Assembly (NCBI GenBank): GCA_019117065.1
Contig: DXAK01000022.1
Coordinates: forward strand, 1 to 63,991
DNA from: Candidatus Mediterraneibacter pullicola
GTDB taxonomy: Bacteria > Bacillota > Clostridia > Lachnospirales > Lachnospiraceae
DNA length: 63,991 bases
Direction of reading: 5' to 3'
The notes under the pieces are model-generated. The model searched no databases, was not told the DNA's origin, and was given only the letters and a program-made list of their open reading frames with translations. Within the stretch, counting starts at the first letter, position 1; every line of letters starts with the position of its first letter. Positions 34,821 to 44,583 of the stretch are shown here, piece by piece. Made by a program: the position numbers and the translations under genes.

Positions 34821-35398
34821 GCAGCCGTATTGAGCAGATCATCGAGGAAATCGAAGAGTACATTGACCGCGACTGTAAGTTCCAGCCGTTGTCGAACACA
34901 AAGATCATCGTAAATAAGGAGCATCTGGATGAGTTGTTAAAGGAACTCCGCATGAAGACTCCGGACGAAATCAAACGCTATCAGAAGATTATTGCTAACA
35001 GAGATGCGATTCTTGCCGACGCTCAGGCGAAGGCGGACGCAATGATCGAGGAGGCGCAGGTGCAGACGACGGAGCTTGTCAGCGAACATGAGATCATGCA
35101 GCAGGCTTACGCACAGGCAAATGAGATTGTCACGCAGGCAACCGCACAGGCGCAGGAGATCATTGATAATGCGACAAGAGACGCTAATGAGATCCGTATC
35201 GGCGCGATCCAGTATACGGACGATCTTCTGGCGAATGCGGAGAGCATTATCGGCCATACACTGGACAGCTATACAACAAAATATGACGGCCTTATCAATT
35301 CCCTTCAGGAATGTTATGATACGGTGCGCTCTAACCGTGCGGAACTGGAGATCCCGGAAGAGGATTCTGGATATGGCACAGTGGATGGAACTGTTTAA
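34817..35398 (+). CDS. coiled-coil protein, V-ATPase-subunit-G-like
   Basis: A 193-residue soluble protein, often labelled ATPase in clostridia without an ATP-binding motif; none is seen here. The first 50 residues are globular ([24 protein letters not shown]); then comes a long Ala/Gln/Glu-rich helix (about 60-150) with repeats such as [14 protein letters not shown] and [14 protein letters not shown], like ATP-synthase peripheral stalks or DivIVA. The C-terminus is acidic. It overlaps coaD by 4 bases and is convergent with ylbJ after 10 bases. A role in division or envelope scaffolding is a guess. Confidence 0.75.
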   Translation: MSSRIEQIIEEIEEYIDRDCKFQPLSNTKIIVNKEHLDELLKELRMKTPDEIKRYQKIIANRDAILADAQAKADAMIEEAQVQTTELVSEHEIMQQAYAQANEIVTQATAQAQEIIDNATRDANEIRIGAIQYTDDLLANAESIIGHTLDSYTTKYDGLINSLQECYDTVRSNRAELEIPEEDSGYGTVDGTV

Positions 35399-35408
35399 CT
35401 ACACAATA

Positions 35409-36383
35409 TTAGAGCATAGATATATAGAGATACGCCAACAGACTGGCTGCCCCTGCGGCAGTCAGTTTTTGTATGAAATAAGCGGTAACAGACAGTCCTG
35501 TTCCCTCGATCATGCACTGGGTCTGCGCAAGAGAGCAGAATCCGCCGAAAGTAGTAAGCCCGACAATAAGCGGATAACTGACTGTGAGATCAGAAAAGGC
35601 CTGATGAATCCGAAATATTCCATTGGTGATCTCCAGAGTGGGAAGGAGAGCGAAGACAACAGGACCAAAGCCGGCTATATCAAAAAGAGCGATCAAAATA
35701 GAAAAGAAAATGATATATCCGCCCACTTTTACGATTCCTTCGAAGCTGTCCATCATACATTGATCAAATATAGAGAAATCCAGACGGTTTGAGGAAGCGG
35801 GCCCGGCAGCTCCTGCCTGAGGAAATGTTTTTCCCTCTTTCTTATAACATCTCCGGAAGAAAAAACTCATTATCATCGGAGTGCCCATTAAAATCACAAT
35901 CGTAGGAAGCATAAGTTCTCTTTTTCCCAATGTTTTCCACACAATGAAATTCATAATGAATACAGGGCTTGTATTATTGCAGAAGGAAAGAAGATACTCC
36001 CCTTCCTCCTTGGATATCCTGCCGGACCTTATGAGATCAGCCGTCACTTTTGCGCCCATGGGATAACCGCATAAGAAACCGCAGAGCACTGCAAAAGACC
36101 CGTTTTGCGACGTGGAGAATATTTTCCCAAGGACTTTTCCGAAGATACCGGCGATAATGCCAAGCCCCCCTCCCTCCAGCATGAGAGATGAGATCAGCAT
36201 AAACGGGAACAGGGTAGGAAAGACGATCTGGAACCAGAGGAGAAGGCCTTCCTCCGCGCCGGAAAAAACAGCGCGTGGAGAGAAAATCATAGCAGCAAAG
36301 AGAATCACCGCAATGATCCCTGCACTATACTGCTGCTTTGGAAGATGTATTCCCGACGTATTTCCTGTATTTATAAGCTTCAT
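35409..36383 (-). CDS. ylbJ: sporulation integral membrane protein YlbJ
   Basis: Polytopic membrane protein (324 residues, about 8 helices) of the nucleoside-recognition/YlbJ family, needed in Bacillus for spore cortex formation. Signatures: LLLWFQIVFPTLFPFMLISSLMLE near residues 47-70, GFLCGYPMGAKVTADLIRSGRISKEEGEYLLSFCNNTSP near 101-139. The variable loop near 190-205 is Pro/Lys-rich. Convergent with the coaD operon and divergent from the M23 peptidase. Confidence 0.9.
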   Translation of the reverse strand: MKLINTGNTSGIHLPKQQYSAGIIAVILFAAMIFSPRAVFSGAEEGLLLWFQIVFPTLFPFMLISSLMLEGGGLGIIAGIFGKVLGKIFSTSQNGSFAVLCGFLCGYPMGAKVTADLIRSGRISKEEGEYLLSFCNNTSPVFIMNFIVWKTLGKRELMLPTIVILMGTPMIMSFFFRRCYKKEGKTFPQAGAAGPASSNRLDFSIFDQCMMDSFEGIVKVGGYIIFFSILIALFDIAGFGPVVFALLPTLEITNGIFRIHQAFSDLTVSYPLIVGLTTFGGFCSLAQTQCMIEGTGLSVTAYFIQKLTAAGAASLLAYLYISML

Positions 36384-36497
36384 GATGCTTTTCCTTCCGT
36401 ACAGATCGTCATTTTACATATATGACGGAAGAATGATCTTTATGTCCGGATCATATAGTTGTCATGTGACGATAATAGAAAGGGAAAGGCGGATTTT

Positions 36498-37343
36498 TTG
36501 AAAAAACAGGGAAAATCTCTCCTACTAAAATATTTCTTACTCTCATTTTTATGTGCTTTTTTTATATGTCTTTGGATCGGACATCTTCGGTACCGAAGCG
36601 GGGAGAGCAGGTTATCTCCAGATATTCTCTCCACAGACGCTTTCCGGCGCCAGTATGTTTCTGAGGAGGTCATGGATACAGTTAAGAGCATGGATGAACC
36701 TGGTTCAATGCTCGCCGTATATTGGCTGGAAAGTAATTTTGGGCAGGAGTCGGTGCCCATGACAGAGGCAGAGATGCTGTCTGCCCGAAAACGCTGGGAG
36801 AGAGCAAAAGGCTGGGGAACATATCTCTCAGCCTGTCAGGCCCTCTGGGATGACCTTCAATATTTCCCCGTGGCAGAAAATGCAGGAAACGGCCTGCGCA
36901 GTGTCTCATTTGAAGATTCTTGGATGTTTGACCGCTCGTACGGAGGGGAGAGGGGACATGAAGGGACGGATATCATGCCTCCTGTAAATGAGAGAGGCGT
37001 ATTTCCGATAGTCAGTATGACGGACGGCGTTGTGGAAAATAAGGGGTGGCTTGAACTGGGGGGATATCGTCTGGGAATACGTGCTCCGCATGGTGCTTAT
37101 TTCTATTATGCGCATATGGATTCTTATGCGGACATTGAGGAGGGGGATGAAGTGAAAGCCGGAGATTTTCTTGGATTTATGGGGGATACTGGGTATGGTA
37201 CAAAGGAAGGGACAAAAGGGAAATTCCCAGTTCATCTGCATATAGGTATCTATCTTTACTCGAATGGCAAGGAGATCAGTATCAATCCGTATCCGGCGCT
37301 TCGCTATGTGGAGGACAGGAAAATCAGCGCGAATCTCGGATGA
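36498..37343 (+). CDS. M23 family metallopeptidase, membrane anchored
   Basis: Zinc endopeptidase of the LytM type, probably acting on peptidoglycan cross-bridges in sporulation or division. From TTG 36498 the product has 281 residues: basic start, one membrane helix (about 8-28), an exported linker domain (35-130) and the LytM domain with zinc ligands H154 and D158 (HEGTDI) and H248 (HLH), plus H206 (YAHMD). All active-site residues are present. TTG 36498 is chosen since GGAAAGGCGG lies 5 bases upstream; an earlier in-frame TTG at 36459 has no SD. Confidence 0.82.
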   Translation: MKKQGKSLLLKYFLLSFLCAFFICLWIGHLRYRSGESRLSPDILSTDAFRRQYVSEEVMDTVKSMDEPGSMLAVYWLESNFGQESVPMTEAEMLSARKRWERAKGWGTYLSACQALWDDLQYFPVAENAGNGLRSVSFEDSWMFDRSYGGERGHEGTDIMPPVNERGVFPIVSMTDGVVENKGWLELGGYRLGIRAPHGAYFYYAHMDSYADIEEGDEVKAGDFLGFMGDTGYGTKEGTKGKFPVHLHIGIYLYSNGKEISINPYPALRYVEDRKISANLG

Positions 37344-37468
37344 AGAGAAAGGGTTTTAAGCAGATGGAAAATATGGTATACTAGCCATAGTTGTATTCAG
37401 GCAGCTTCTGCAGTCTGCCCTGCTTTGGGCAGGGAGCATATTTGAACAGTTACATCGGAGGGAACACA

Positions 37469-38875
37469 ATGAATCTGCCCAGTGCATTTGAAGAAAAAAT
37501 GGAGGCCCTTCTGGGTGCGGAATATGAGGCTTACTTGGATTGTTTCGACAAACCGCGCTACTATGGCCTGCGTGTAAATACAGAGAAAATATCGGTGGAA
37601 GAATTTTTAAAGATTGCACCGTGGGATCTAAGGCCCGTCCCGTGGATCAGCAACGGGTTTTACTATGACGGGGAGAAGGATCAGCCGGCCAAGCACCCCT
37701 ATTATTTTGCGGGTCTTTACTACCTTCAGGAGCCAAGCGCCATGACGCCCGCAGACCGCCTGCCTGTGGAGCCAGGCGACCGTGTGCTGGATGTGTGCGC
37801 TGCGCCGGGGGGCAAGGCGACGGAGCTTGGGGCAAAGCTGGCGGGGACCGGAGTCCTTGCAGCCAATGACCTGAGTAATTCGAGAGCAAAAGGGCTGCTT
37901 AAAAACTTAGAGATCTTCGGTATTGGCAATGTACTGATCCTTAGTGAAGAACCAGGAAAGCTGGTGCCTTATTTCAAAGGATATTTTGACAAAATATTGA
38001 TCGACGCTCCCTGTTCGGGGGAGGGGATGTTCCGAAAGGACCGAAAAATGATCCGAGCTTGGGAGGAACACGGGCCGGAGTTCTTTTCTAAGATTCAGAG
38101 GAGCATCATCATACAGGCAGCGGAAATGCTCCGCACAGGGGGGATGCTTCTGTACTCCACCTGTACGTTTTCCCCGGAAGAGAATGAGAAGACGATTGAA
38201 TATTTACTTCAGGAATATCCAGAGTTTACTGTCTGTGAGATGGAGGGATACGAAGGATTTGCCAATGGGATGCCAAAGGTAACACAGGCTCACAGCGCAG
38301 AACTTAAGAAAACTGTGCGCATCTTCCCACACAGAATGGAGGGAGAAGGGCACTTTCTAGCCCTGCTGAGAAAAGGGGACGGAGGAGAAGCTGACGGAGT
38401 ATCCAGACAAAGCCTGATTGATTCAGAAGCGTATGGAAAGGAAGGAAAGCTGCCGGAAGAATTAAAAGAATTCTTATCTCTTGTAAAAAGAGAATTTGAT
38501 CCAGCGCGCATCGACATCCGCGGAGACAAAGTATATTATATGCCCAAAGACGTGCCGCCTCTTAAGGGAATCCGTTTTCTGCGGACGGGGCTTCTCCTCG
38601 GGGAACTGAAGAAGAAGCGCTTCGAGCCTAGTCAGGCGCTGGCAATGAATTTGAAAAAGAAAGAATATAGTTATATTATTGATTTCCCTGTATCAGACGA
38701 ACGGGTAATTAAGTATTTAAAAGGTGAGACACTGGATGTGGAAGACTTGACAGATGTAAAAGACAAAGGGTGGTATCTTGTCTGCGTGGACGGCTATCCG
38801 CTTGGTTTCGGAAAGCTTGGAAACCAGACGCTTAAGAACAAATATCTTCCGGGATGGCGGTGGCAGTCATCATGA
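37469..38875 (+). CDS. RsmB/RsmF family rRNA m5C methyltransferase
   Basis: SAM-dependent cytosine-5 methyltransferase of NOP2/RsmF architecture, 468 residues. Catalytic domain: SAM loop VLDVCAAPGGKATELGAKL near residues 105-123, DAPCSGEGMFRKD near 180-192, nucleophile motif YSTCTFSPEENE near 228-239. The C-terminal part (about 330-465) is the RsmF/YebU-like PUA region. ATG 37469 follows GGAGGGAACACA; the earlier in-frame ATG at 37391 gives an unconserved leader. The target base (16S C1407 or another) is not decided. Confidence 0.9.
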   Translation: MNLPSAFEEKMEALLGAEYEAYLDCFDKPRYYGLRVNTEKISVEEFLKIAPWDLRPVPWISNGFYYDGEKDQPAKHPYYFAGLYYLQEPSAMTPADRLPVEPGDRVLDVCAAPGGKATELGAKLAGTGVLAANDLSNSRAKGLLKNLEIFGIGNVLILSEEPGKLVPYFKGYFDKILIDAPCSGEGMFRKDRKMIRAWEEHGPEFFSKIQRSIIIQAAEMLRTGGMLLYSTCTFSPEENEKTIEYLLQEYPEFTVCEMEGYEGFANGMPKVTQAHSAELKKTVRIFPHRMEGEGHFLALLRKGDGGEADGVSRQSLIDSEAYGKEGKLPEELKEFLSLVKREFDPARIDIRGDKVYYMPKDVPPLKGIRFLRTGLLLGELKKKRFEPSQALAMNLKKKEYSYIIDFPVSDERVIKYLKGETLDVEDLTDVKDKGWYLVCVDGYPLGFGKLGNQTLKNKYLPGWRWQSS

Positions 38876-39579
38876 AAATCCGACTGGATAAGTTCCTTGC
38901 GGATATGGGATATGGGACAAGAAGCGAGATAAAAAAAGAGACTGCAAAGGGCAGTGTAACTGTAAACGGGACGGTTGTTAAACGGCCTGAGACAAAGATT
39001 GACACGGACAAAGACGCTGTCTGTTTCAAAGGTGAACCGGCAGCTTACATCCAGTATGAATATTTCATGCTGAACAAGCCGGCAGGCGTTGTCTCCGCCA
39101 CTTTGGACAGTCGGGAAACGACAGTGCTAGAGCTGATCAAAGACAGCAGAAGAGATGGCCTCTTTCCAGTGGGAAGACTGGATAAGGATACAGAAGGGCT
39201 GCTATTGATTACAAATAACGGAGAGCTGGCGCATCACCTCCTCTCTCCGAAAAGGCATGTGGACAAGGTGTATTTTGTAAGAGTACGGGGACAGGTGACA
39301 AAGGATGACGAGGAACGGTTTGCGAAAGGGCTTGATATCGGTGATGAAAAAAAGACGCTTCCAGCAGACCTTCGCATATTAAATTGCGGAGAAATATCCG
39401 AAGCGGAGATCATTATCCGGGAAGGACGTTTCCATCAAGTCAAGCGTATGTTTAGCGCAGTTGGAAAAGAAGTTCTCTATCTGAAGCGTCTCAGCATGGG
39501 AGCGCTGAAATTGGATGAAAGGCTTGCGCCGGGCCAGTACCGCAGGCTGACGGAAGAAGAGGTAGAAAAATTATGTTAG
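38872..39579 (+). CDS. pseudouridine synthase RsuA/RluB family
   Basis: Converts a specific rRNA uridine to pseudouridine. The 235-residue product has an S4 RNA-binding domain (MKIRLDKFLADMGYGTRSEIKKE), then the synthase core with the catalytic Asp motif LFPVGRLDKDTEGLLLITNNGELAHHLLSP near residues 97-126 and EGRFHQVKRMFSAVGKEV near 181-198. The shorter form resembles RsuA (16S U516). It begins with ATGA overlapping the stop of the methyltransferase gene and overlaps the HAD gene by 7 bases. Confidence 0.93.
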   Translation: MKIRLDKFLADMGYGTRSEIKKETAKGSVTVNGTVVKRPETKIDTDKDAVCFKGEPAAYIQYEYFMLNKPAGVVSATLDSRETTVLELIKDSRRDGLFPVGRLDKDTEGLLLITNNGELAHHLLSPKRHVDKVYFVRVRGQVTKDDEERFAKGLDIGDEKKTLPADLRILNCGEISEAEIIIREGRFHQVKRMFSAVGKEVLYLKRLSMGALKLDERLAPGQYRRLTEEEVEKLC

Positions 39580-40253
39580 ACGGGAAAAAAGCAGTTATAT
39601 TTGACATGGATGGTTCTCTGGTGGATTCCATGTGGATCTGGCCTGAGGTGGACCGCATTTACATGGAGAAATACCATCTCACGCCGCCTGAGACCTTTTA
39701 CAAAGATATCGAGGGAATGAGCTATACGGAGACAGCACAGTATTTTGTAGACACTTTCCAGACTCCGGGACAGACGAGAGAACAAGTGATGCAGGAGTGG
39801 CGGGATATGACAGTGGAACTCTATGCTACGAAAGTGTTTCCAAAACCCGGAGCAATGGAATTTTTAAAAGAGATGAAAAGACGGGGGATTCTTCTGGGTA
39901 TTGCTACGAGCAATGACCGGGAGATCGCGGAAGCCGCGTTAAATGCAAGAGGTCTTGGCGTTTACTTTGATTCCGTGCGTACCTCTTGCGAGGTGGAGGC
40001 AGGAAAACCTGCGCCGGATGTATATCTGAAAGTGGCGGAAGACTTGGATGTCGCCCCTGAGGAATGTCTTGTGTTCGAGGACATCCCCAATGGGATTATG
40101 GCAGGAAAAAACGCAGGCATGGAAGTGTGCGCTGTGTACGATGAGTTTTCCATAAAGGATGACGAGGAAAAGCGCCGTCTTGCAGACTATTTTATCCGTG
40201 ATTTTTTTGAGATCATGAATCACACATATGAAAAGTGCAGGGTTGCGGAATGA
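39573..40253 (+). CDS. HAD-superfamily phosphatase (beta-phosphoglucomutase-like)
   Basis: A 226-residue HAD hydrolase, subfamily IA. Motif I FDMDGSLVDSM near residues 10-20, cap domain following, motif II GIATSNDR near 109-116, Lys motif GKPAPDVY near 144-151, motif IV VFEDIPNGIMAGKNAGM near 168-184. Substrate unknown; phosphosugar or nucleotide phosphatases are typical. Overlaps both neighbours (7 bases before, ATGA after). Confidence 0.88.
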   Translation: MLDGKKAVIFDMDGSLVDSMWIWPEVDRIYMEKYHLTPPETFYKDIEGMSYTETAQYFVDTFQTPGQTREQVMQEWRDMTVELYATKVFPKPGAMEFLKEMKRRGILLGIATSNDREIAEAALNARGLGVYFDSVRTSCEVEAGKPAPDVYLKVAEDLDVAPEECLVFEDIPNGIMAGKNAGMEVCAVYDEFSIKDDEEKRRLADYFIRDFFEIMNHTYEKCRVAE

Positions 40254-42160
40254 ATCAGGGATTTTTGCCAATGAGCAGAGCAGATATGGAGGAGAGAGGC
40301 TGGGATCAGGTGGATTTTGCCTATGTGATCGGAGATGCTTATGTGGATCATCCTTCCTTTGGACATGCGATTATCAGTCGTATCCTTGAATCCAGAGGCT
40401 ACCGTGTAGGAATCATCTCACAGCCCGACTGGAGGAATCCGGAGAGCATAAATATCTTTGGAAGACCCAGACTGGGTTTTCTTGTGTCTGCGGGGAATAT
40501 GGATTCCATGGTCAACCACTACTCTGTCTCCAAGAAGCGCAGAAAGAGCGATGCCTACACACCGGGCGGCGAAACGGGCAGAAGGCCGGATTATGCCTGC
40601 GTTGTGTACGGCAATCTGATCCGCCAGACCTATAAGGATACGCCGGTAATCTTAGGAGGTATTGAAGCGAGCCTGCGCCGGATGGCCCATTATGATTATT
40701 GGTCCGACCGTATTAAGAGATCCGTTCTTCTTGATTCTGGGGCGGATATCATCTCCTACGGAATGGGAGAGCGCTCCATCGTGGAAATTGCGGAGGCTTT
40801 GGACGCAGGAATCCCGGTAGAGGAACTTACCTATATCGACGGCACGGTAGTCAAGGTAAAAGACAAGGAGCGGATCATAGGCGCCGAGATTCTCCCTTCG
40901 TATGAAGATCTGAAAAAAGAAAAGAAAAACTATGCAAAAAGTTTTTATACTCAGTATATCAACACAGATGCTTTCAACGGGAAACGGTTGGCGGAACCTT
41001 ATTCCGACCATCTCTATGTAGTTCAAAATCCGCCGTCCAAGCCGCTATCTATGATGGAGATGGACGATGTGTATGATCTGCCTTATATGAGAACCGCTCA
41101 TCCTTCCTATGAGGAAAAAGGCGGTATTCCTGCGGTGTCCGAGATCCGGTTTAGCCTGATCAGCAACAGAGGATGCTTCGGCGGATGTAGTTTCTGCGCG
41201 CTGACATTTCATCAGGGACGGATCGTTCAAGTAAGAAGTCACGAGTCATTGATAAAAGAGGCGGAACAGATCGCGAAAGATGAGGACTTCAAAGGATATA
41301 TCCATGACGTGGGCGGGCCGACAGCAAATTTCCGTCACCCATCCTGCACAAAACAAACAGAGCACGGTGTGTGCAGGAACCGGCAATGTCTGTGGCCTAA
41401 GCCGTGTAAAAATCTGGACGCAGATCACAGTGATTATGTGAGCCTTCTGAAAAAACTGCGGAATATTCCGGGGGTAAAAAAGGTGTTCATCCGCTCAGGG
41501 ATACGGTTTGACTATCTGCTGGCAGACAGGAAAACGGATTTCCTGCGGGAACTTTGCGAATACCATGTGAGCGGGCAGTTAAAAGTCGCCCCTGAGCATG
41601 TGTCCGATCAGGTTCTCTCTTTAATGGGAAAGCCAGAGAACCGCGTATATGAGGAATTTATTAGGCAATACAATAAGATGAACGAACGGCTGGGAAAAAA
41701 ACAGTATGTAGTGCCCTATCTTATGTCTTCCCACCCGGGATCAACGCTGAAAGAAGCAGTGAAGCTTGCGGAATACTGCCGGGATCTAGGATATATGCCG
41801 GAGCAGGTTCAAGACTTTTATCCCACGCCGTCCACATTGTCTACCTGTATGTACTATACAGGCGTTGATCCGAGGAACATGAAACCGGTCTATGTGCCGA
41901 AGAATCCCCACGAAAAAGCCATGCAGAGGGCACTGATCCAGTACCGTGATCCCAAGCTTTACCATCTGGTGGAAGAGGCACTTCAGAAATCAGGCAGAAC
42001 AGATCTGATCGGATACGGACAAAAGTGCCTGATACGCCCCCGCCAGAGCCGGGCTCAGGGCAAAGCGGAAAACCGCACGGCTTTCGGCGTACGCAGAAGA
42101 AGCGGGGACGCTGTAAAAAAGAAGAAAAAGACGATACGCAATATCCATAAAAAGAAGTAG
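40250..42160 (+). CDS. YgiQ family radical SAM protein
   Basis: A 636-residue radical SAM enzyme of the YgiQ/UPF0313 family, function unknown. N-terminal part MNQGFLPMSRADMEERGWDQVDFAYVIGDAYVDHPSFGHAI is hallmark. The iron-sulphur motif is CFGGCSFC near residues 305-312 (CxxxCxxC); further cysteines follow (CTKQTEHGVCRNRQCLWPKPC), as in other members. C-terminal tail is Lys/Arg-rich. It starts at ATGA overlapping the HAD gene. Confidence 0.93.
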   Translation: MNQGFLPMSRADMEERGWDQVDFAYVIGDAYVDHPSFGHAIISRILESRGYRVGIISQPDWRNPESINIFGRPRLGFLVSAGNMDSMVNHYSVSKKRRKSDAYTPGGETGRRPDYACVVYGNLIRQTYKDTPVILGGIEASLRRMAHYDYWSDRIKRSVLLDSGADIISYGMGERSIVEIAEALDAGIPVEELTYIDGTVVKVKDKERIIGAEILPSYEDLKKEKKNYAKSFYTQYINTDAFNGKRLAEPYSDHLYVVQNPPSKPLSMMEMDDVYDLPYMRTAHPSYEEKGGIPAVSEIRFSLISNRGCFGGCSFCALTFHQGRIVQVRSHESLIKEAEQIAKDEDFKGYIHDVGGPTANFRHPSCTKQTEHGVCRNRQCLWPKPCKNLDADHSDYVSLLKKLRNIPGVKKVFIRSGIRFDYLLADRKTDFLRELCEYHVSGQLKVAPEHVSDQVLSLMGKPENRVYEEFIRQYNKMNERLGKKQYVVPYLMSSHPGSTLKEAVKLAEYCRDLGYMPEQVQDFYPTPSTLSTCMYYTGVDPRNMKPVYVPKNPHEKAMQRALIQYRDPKLYHLVEEALQKSGRTDLIGYGQKCLIRPRQSRAQGKAENRTAFGVRRRSGDAVKKKKKTIRNIHKKK

Positions 42161-42187
42161 AGGCAAGGGAAAGCCGGGAGGTTGAAA

Positions 42188-42967
42188 ATGGAAAAACAGA
42201 AAAAAATTGTAGTTGTCACCGGGGCGTCTTCCGGAATAGGGAGAGAATTTGTCCGGCAGTTGGGTTATTTCTACCGCGGGCTGGATGAGATCTGGGTCAT
42301 TGCAAGGAGAAAAGAAAAGTTAGAAAACCTCAGGGAGGAGAGCAGAGTTCCGCTTCGGATTTTCGCAGGTGATCTGATGAGAAAGCAGGTATACAAAAAT
42401 TACCATGACGCCCTGCGCGAAGCAGGCCCGGATGTGCGGATGCTGGTCAATGCAGCAGGCTTTGGAAAGAGCGGGATATTTACAGACATCGCAGAGGAGG
42501 GGAAAAAGCTCCAGACAGACATGGTAGATTTAAACTGCCGCGTGTTGACGCGCATGACACAGATGACACTTCCGTGGATGGGCAGAGGAAGCCGCATCCT
42601 GAATTTGGCTTCTGCCGCGGCTTTCTGCCCACAGCCGGGATTCGCGGTGTATGCCGCCACAAAAGCCTATGTGCTAAGTTTTTCCAGAGCCCTTGGCGCC
42701 GAACTGAGTAATTGCGGCATCTATGTCACCGCAGTCTGCCCGGGTCCGGTGGATACAGAATTTTTCTCTGTTAGTGGAGAACTTAAGGGAGCCTTTAAGA
42801 AACTGTCACTTGTCAAAGCTCCGCTGGTAGTTCACAAAGCACTAAAGGACAGTAGGAGGAAACGCCCGGTGTCTGTGTACGGGGTGGTGATGAACGCGGC
42901 AAGAGCAGGGGCAAAGATTATCCCTCACGGCTTCATAGTAAAAGCGGAGGAGTTGCTGGCAAGATGA
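42188..42967 (+). CDS. short-chain dehydrogenase/reductase
   Basis: NAD(P)-dependent oxidoreductase of 259 residues. Cofactor motif VVTGASSGIGREFVRQLG near residues 8-25 (TGxxxGxG), NAG-like LVNAAGFG near 87-94, catalytic Tyr/Lys in YAATKAYVLSF near 155-165, and PGPVDTEFF near 188-196. The closest style is the YqjQ/DltE-like oxidoreductase with FISF-type short members; the substrate is unknown. ATG 42188 has GGAGG 6 bases upstream; the in-frame TTG at 42182 overlaps that SD. Confidence 0.87.
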   Translation: MEKQKKIVVVTGASSGIGREFVRQLGYFYRGLDEIWVIARRKEKLENLREESRVPLRIFAGDLMRKQVYKNYHDALREAGPDVRMLVNAAGFGKSGIFTDIAEEGKKLQTDMVDLNCRVLTRMTQMTLPWMGRGSRILNLASAAAFCPQPGFAVYAATKAYVLSFSRALGAELSNCGIYVTAVCPGPVDTEFFSVSGELKGAFKKLSLVKAPLVVHKALKDSRRKRPVSVYGVVMNAARAGAKIIPHGFIVKAEELLAR

Positions 42968-43542
42968 AGAAGACAGATAAAGGCACGCCCGGTTATTTGG
43001 ACTATAAGAAAAAAATTGAGATTATAAGAACGGTTGTCTACTTTGGCATTGTCGCCGCGATTTTCCTGCTGGGATATTTCCAGACAGGGACAAGACTAAA
43101 TCTTCTCACCGTGGTGGCGGTTTTGGGCTGCCTGCCCGCTGCCAAAGCGCTGGTAGGCGTAATTACAAGATTACCGCATAAATCCATCGAAAAAGCAAAA
43201 GCGAAAGAGATTGCGGAGAAAACAGGGCATCTTACTGTCGGCTATGATATGGTGATCACCAGCAGGGACGATATCATGCCGGTGGACTGTATTGTGATTT
43301 CCGGCAGCAAAATCTTTGGATATACCCGTTCGGAAAAGGTGGATCTAAAGACTTTGGAAAACTATATCCGAACGATGCTGACAGCAAACGGATTTGACGG
43401 GCTGACAGTAAAGGTATTCAATGAATACAAGCCTTTCCTTACAAGAGCGGAGGGGCTTAACAATATCGCGGCGGTGGAGATGGAAGACACAAAAGAAAAC
43501 GAGGAAGCAATCCGGAGAGTGATCTTAAACATCTCCCTGTAA
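42964..43542 (+). CDS. conserved hypothetical membrane protein
   Basis: A 192-residue protein with two adjacent membrane helices (about 22-42 and 48-68) and a C-terminal cytosolic domain of about 115 residues (YDMVITSRDDIMPVDCIVISGSKIFGYTRSEKVDLKTLENYIRTML). I do not recognise a named family. It starts at ATGA overlapping the SDR stop. A nuclease-like or sensor role cannot be supported. Confidence 0.72.
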   Translation: MKKTDKGTPGYLDYKKKIEIIRTVVYFGIVAAIFLLGYFQTGTRLNLLTVVAVLGCLPAAKALVGVITRLPHKSIEKAKAKEIAEKTGHLTVGYDMVITSRDDIMPVDCIVISGSKIFGYTRSEKVDLKTLENYIRTMLTANGFDGLTVKVFNEYKPFLTRAEGLNNIAAVEMEDTKENEEAIRRVILNISL

Positions 43543-43595
43543 ACTCCGGCGGCGGTACGAAAAAAACAAAATCTAGGATAGAAACGAGGCGGCAC

Positions 43596-44582
43596 ATGAA
43601 GGAACTTTGTATCCGCACAAACGAGGCGGGACAGCGCTTGGATAAATTCTTGGGCAAATATATGAATCAGGCTCCGAAAAGTTTCCTGTACAAAATGATG
43701 CGCAAGAAAAACATTATCCTCAACGGAAAAAAAGCATCAGGGACCGAGATGCTTTCAGAAGGAGATGTGGTGAAACTTTTCCTCTCGGAAGAAACCATCG
43801 GGAAATTCTCACGCATGCCGGAATCCACGGCCGTGAAAGCGGCGATGGAGCAATATACAAAACTGGATATTCTCTATGAAGACGAGCACGCTCTGTTTAT
43901 CAACAAACCTGCAGGCATGCTCTCACAGAAAGCGAGCCCTAAGGATGTTTCTTTGGTGGAGTACCTGACCGCTTATCTGCTGACGGAAGGAAAGATCACG
44001 GAGGAAGAGTTAAAAACTTTCCACCCTTCAGTCTGCAACAGGCTGGACCGTAATACAAGCGGTATCGTCGTGGCAGGGAAATCCCTTGCAGCGCTTCAGG
44101 AACTGACGGCGATGTTCAGGGAACGGACGATAAAGAAATATTACCTTTGTCTTGTCAAAGGCATTGTGACAGAAGAGAAGAAGATCAGCGGATACCTTGT
44201 GAAGAATGAGAAGGCAAATACCGTATCTGTCCACGGGAAAGACAATGGCGGAGCCGCCCGGATCGAGACAGAGTACTGCCCGCTTAGTTCAGGGGATGGT
44301 TTCACTTTGTTGGAAGTCCATCTGATTACCGGAAAGACCCATCAGATCCGCGCGCACCTTGCTTCACAGGGACATCCCATCGCCGGAGATCCTAAGTACG
44401 GAGACCGCACGGTTAATGAATGGCTGCGGAAGAAGTATGGATTAAAGATCCAGCTTCTCCATGCTGCAAAGTTGTGCATGCCCGAATGTGATGGAGCGCT
44501 TAGCGCGCTGTCACACAAAGAAATTACCGCGCCGGTTCCGGCGCTGTTTCAAACGATATGCACGGACAAAGGAGTAATGTGA
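43596..44582 (+). CDS. RluA family pseudouridine synthase with S4 domain
   Basis: A 328-residue synthase of the RluC/RluD group. N-terminal S4 domain (QRLDKFLGKYMNQAPKSFLYKMMRKKNI), then the synthase core with catalytic motif CNRLDRNTSGIVVAGKS near residues 146-162 and the KTHQIRAHLASQGHPIAGDPKYG block near 246-268. It has two extra insertions compared with RluD. Target uridines are not decided. The SD is GAGGCGG. Confidence 0.92.
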   Translation: MKELCIRTNEAGQRLDKFLGKYMNQAPKSFLYKMMRKKNIILNGKKASGTEMLSEGDVVKLFLSEETIGKFSRMPESTAVKAAMEQYTKLDILYEDEHALFINKPAGMLSQKASPKDVSLVEYLTAYLLTEGKITEEELKTFHPSVCNRLDRNTSGIVVAGKSLAALQELTAMFRERTIKKYYLCLVKGIVTEEKKISGYLVKNEKANTVSVHGKDNGGAARIETEYCPLSSGDGFTLLEVHLITGKTHQIRAHLASQGHPIAGDPKYGDRTVNEWLRKKYGLKIQLLHAAKLCMPECDGALSALSHKEITAPVPALFQTICTDKGVM

Positions 44583-44583
44583 C

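Noticed and set aside
35076..35792. 238-residue plus-strand open frame
   Set aside because: It covers the coiled-coil gene in another frame and then the antisense of ylbJ; the product is Arg/Ser-rich and without SD.
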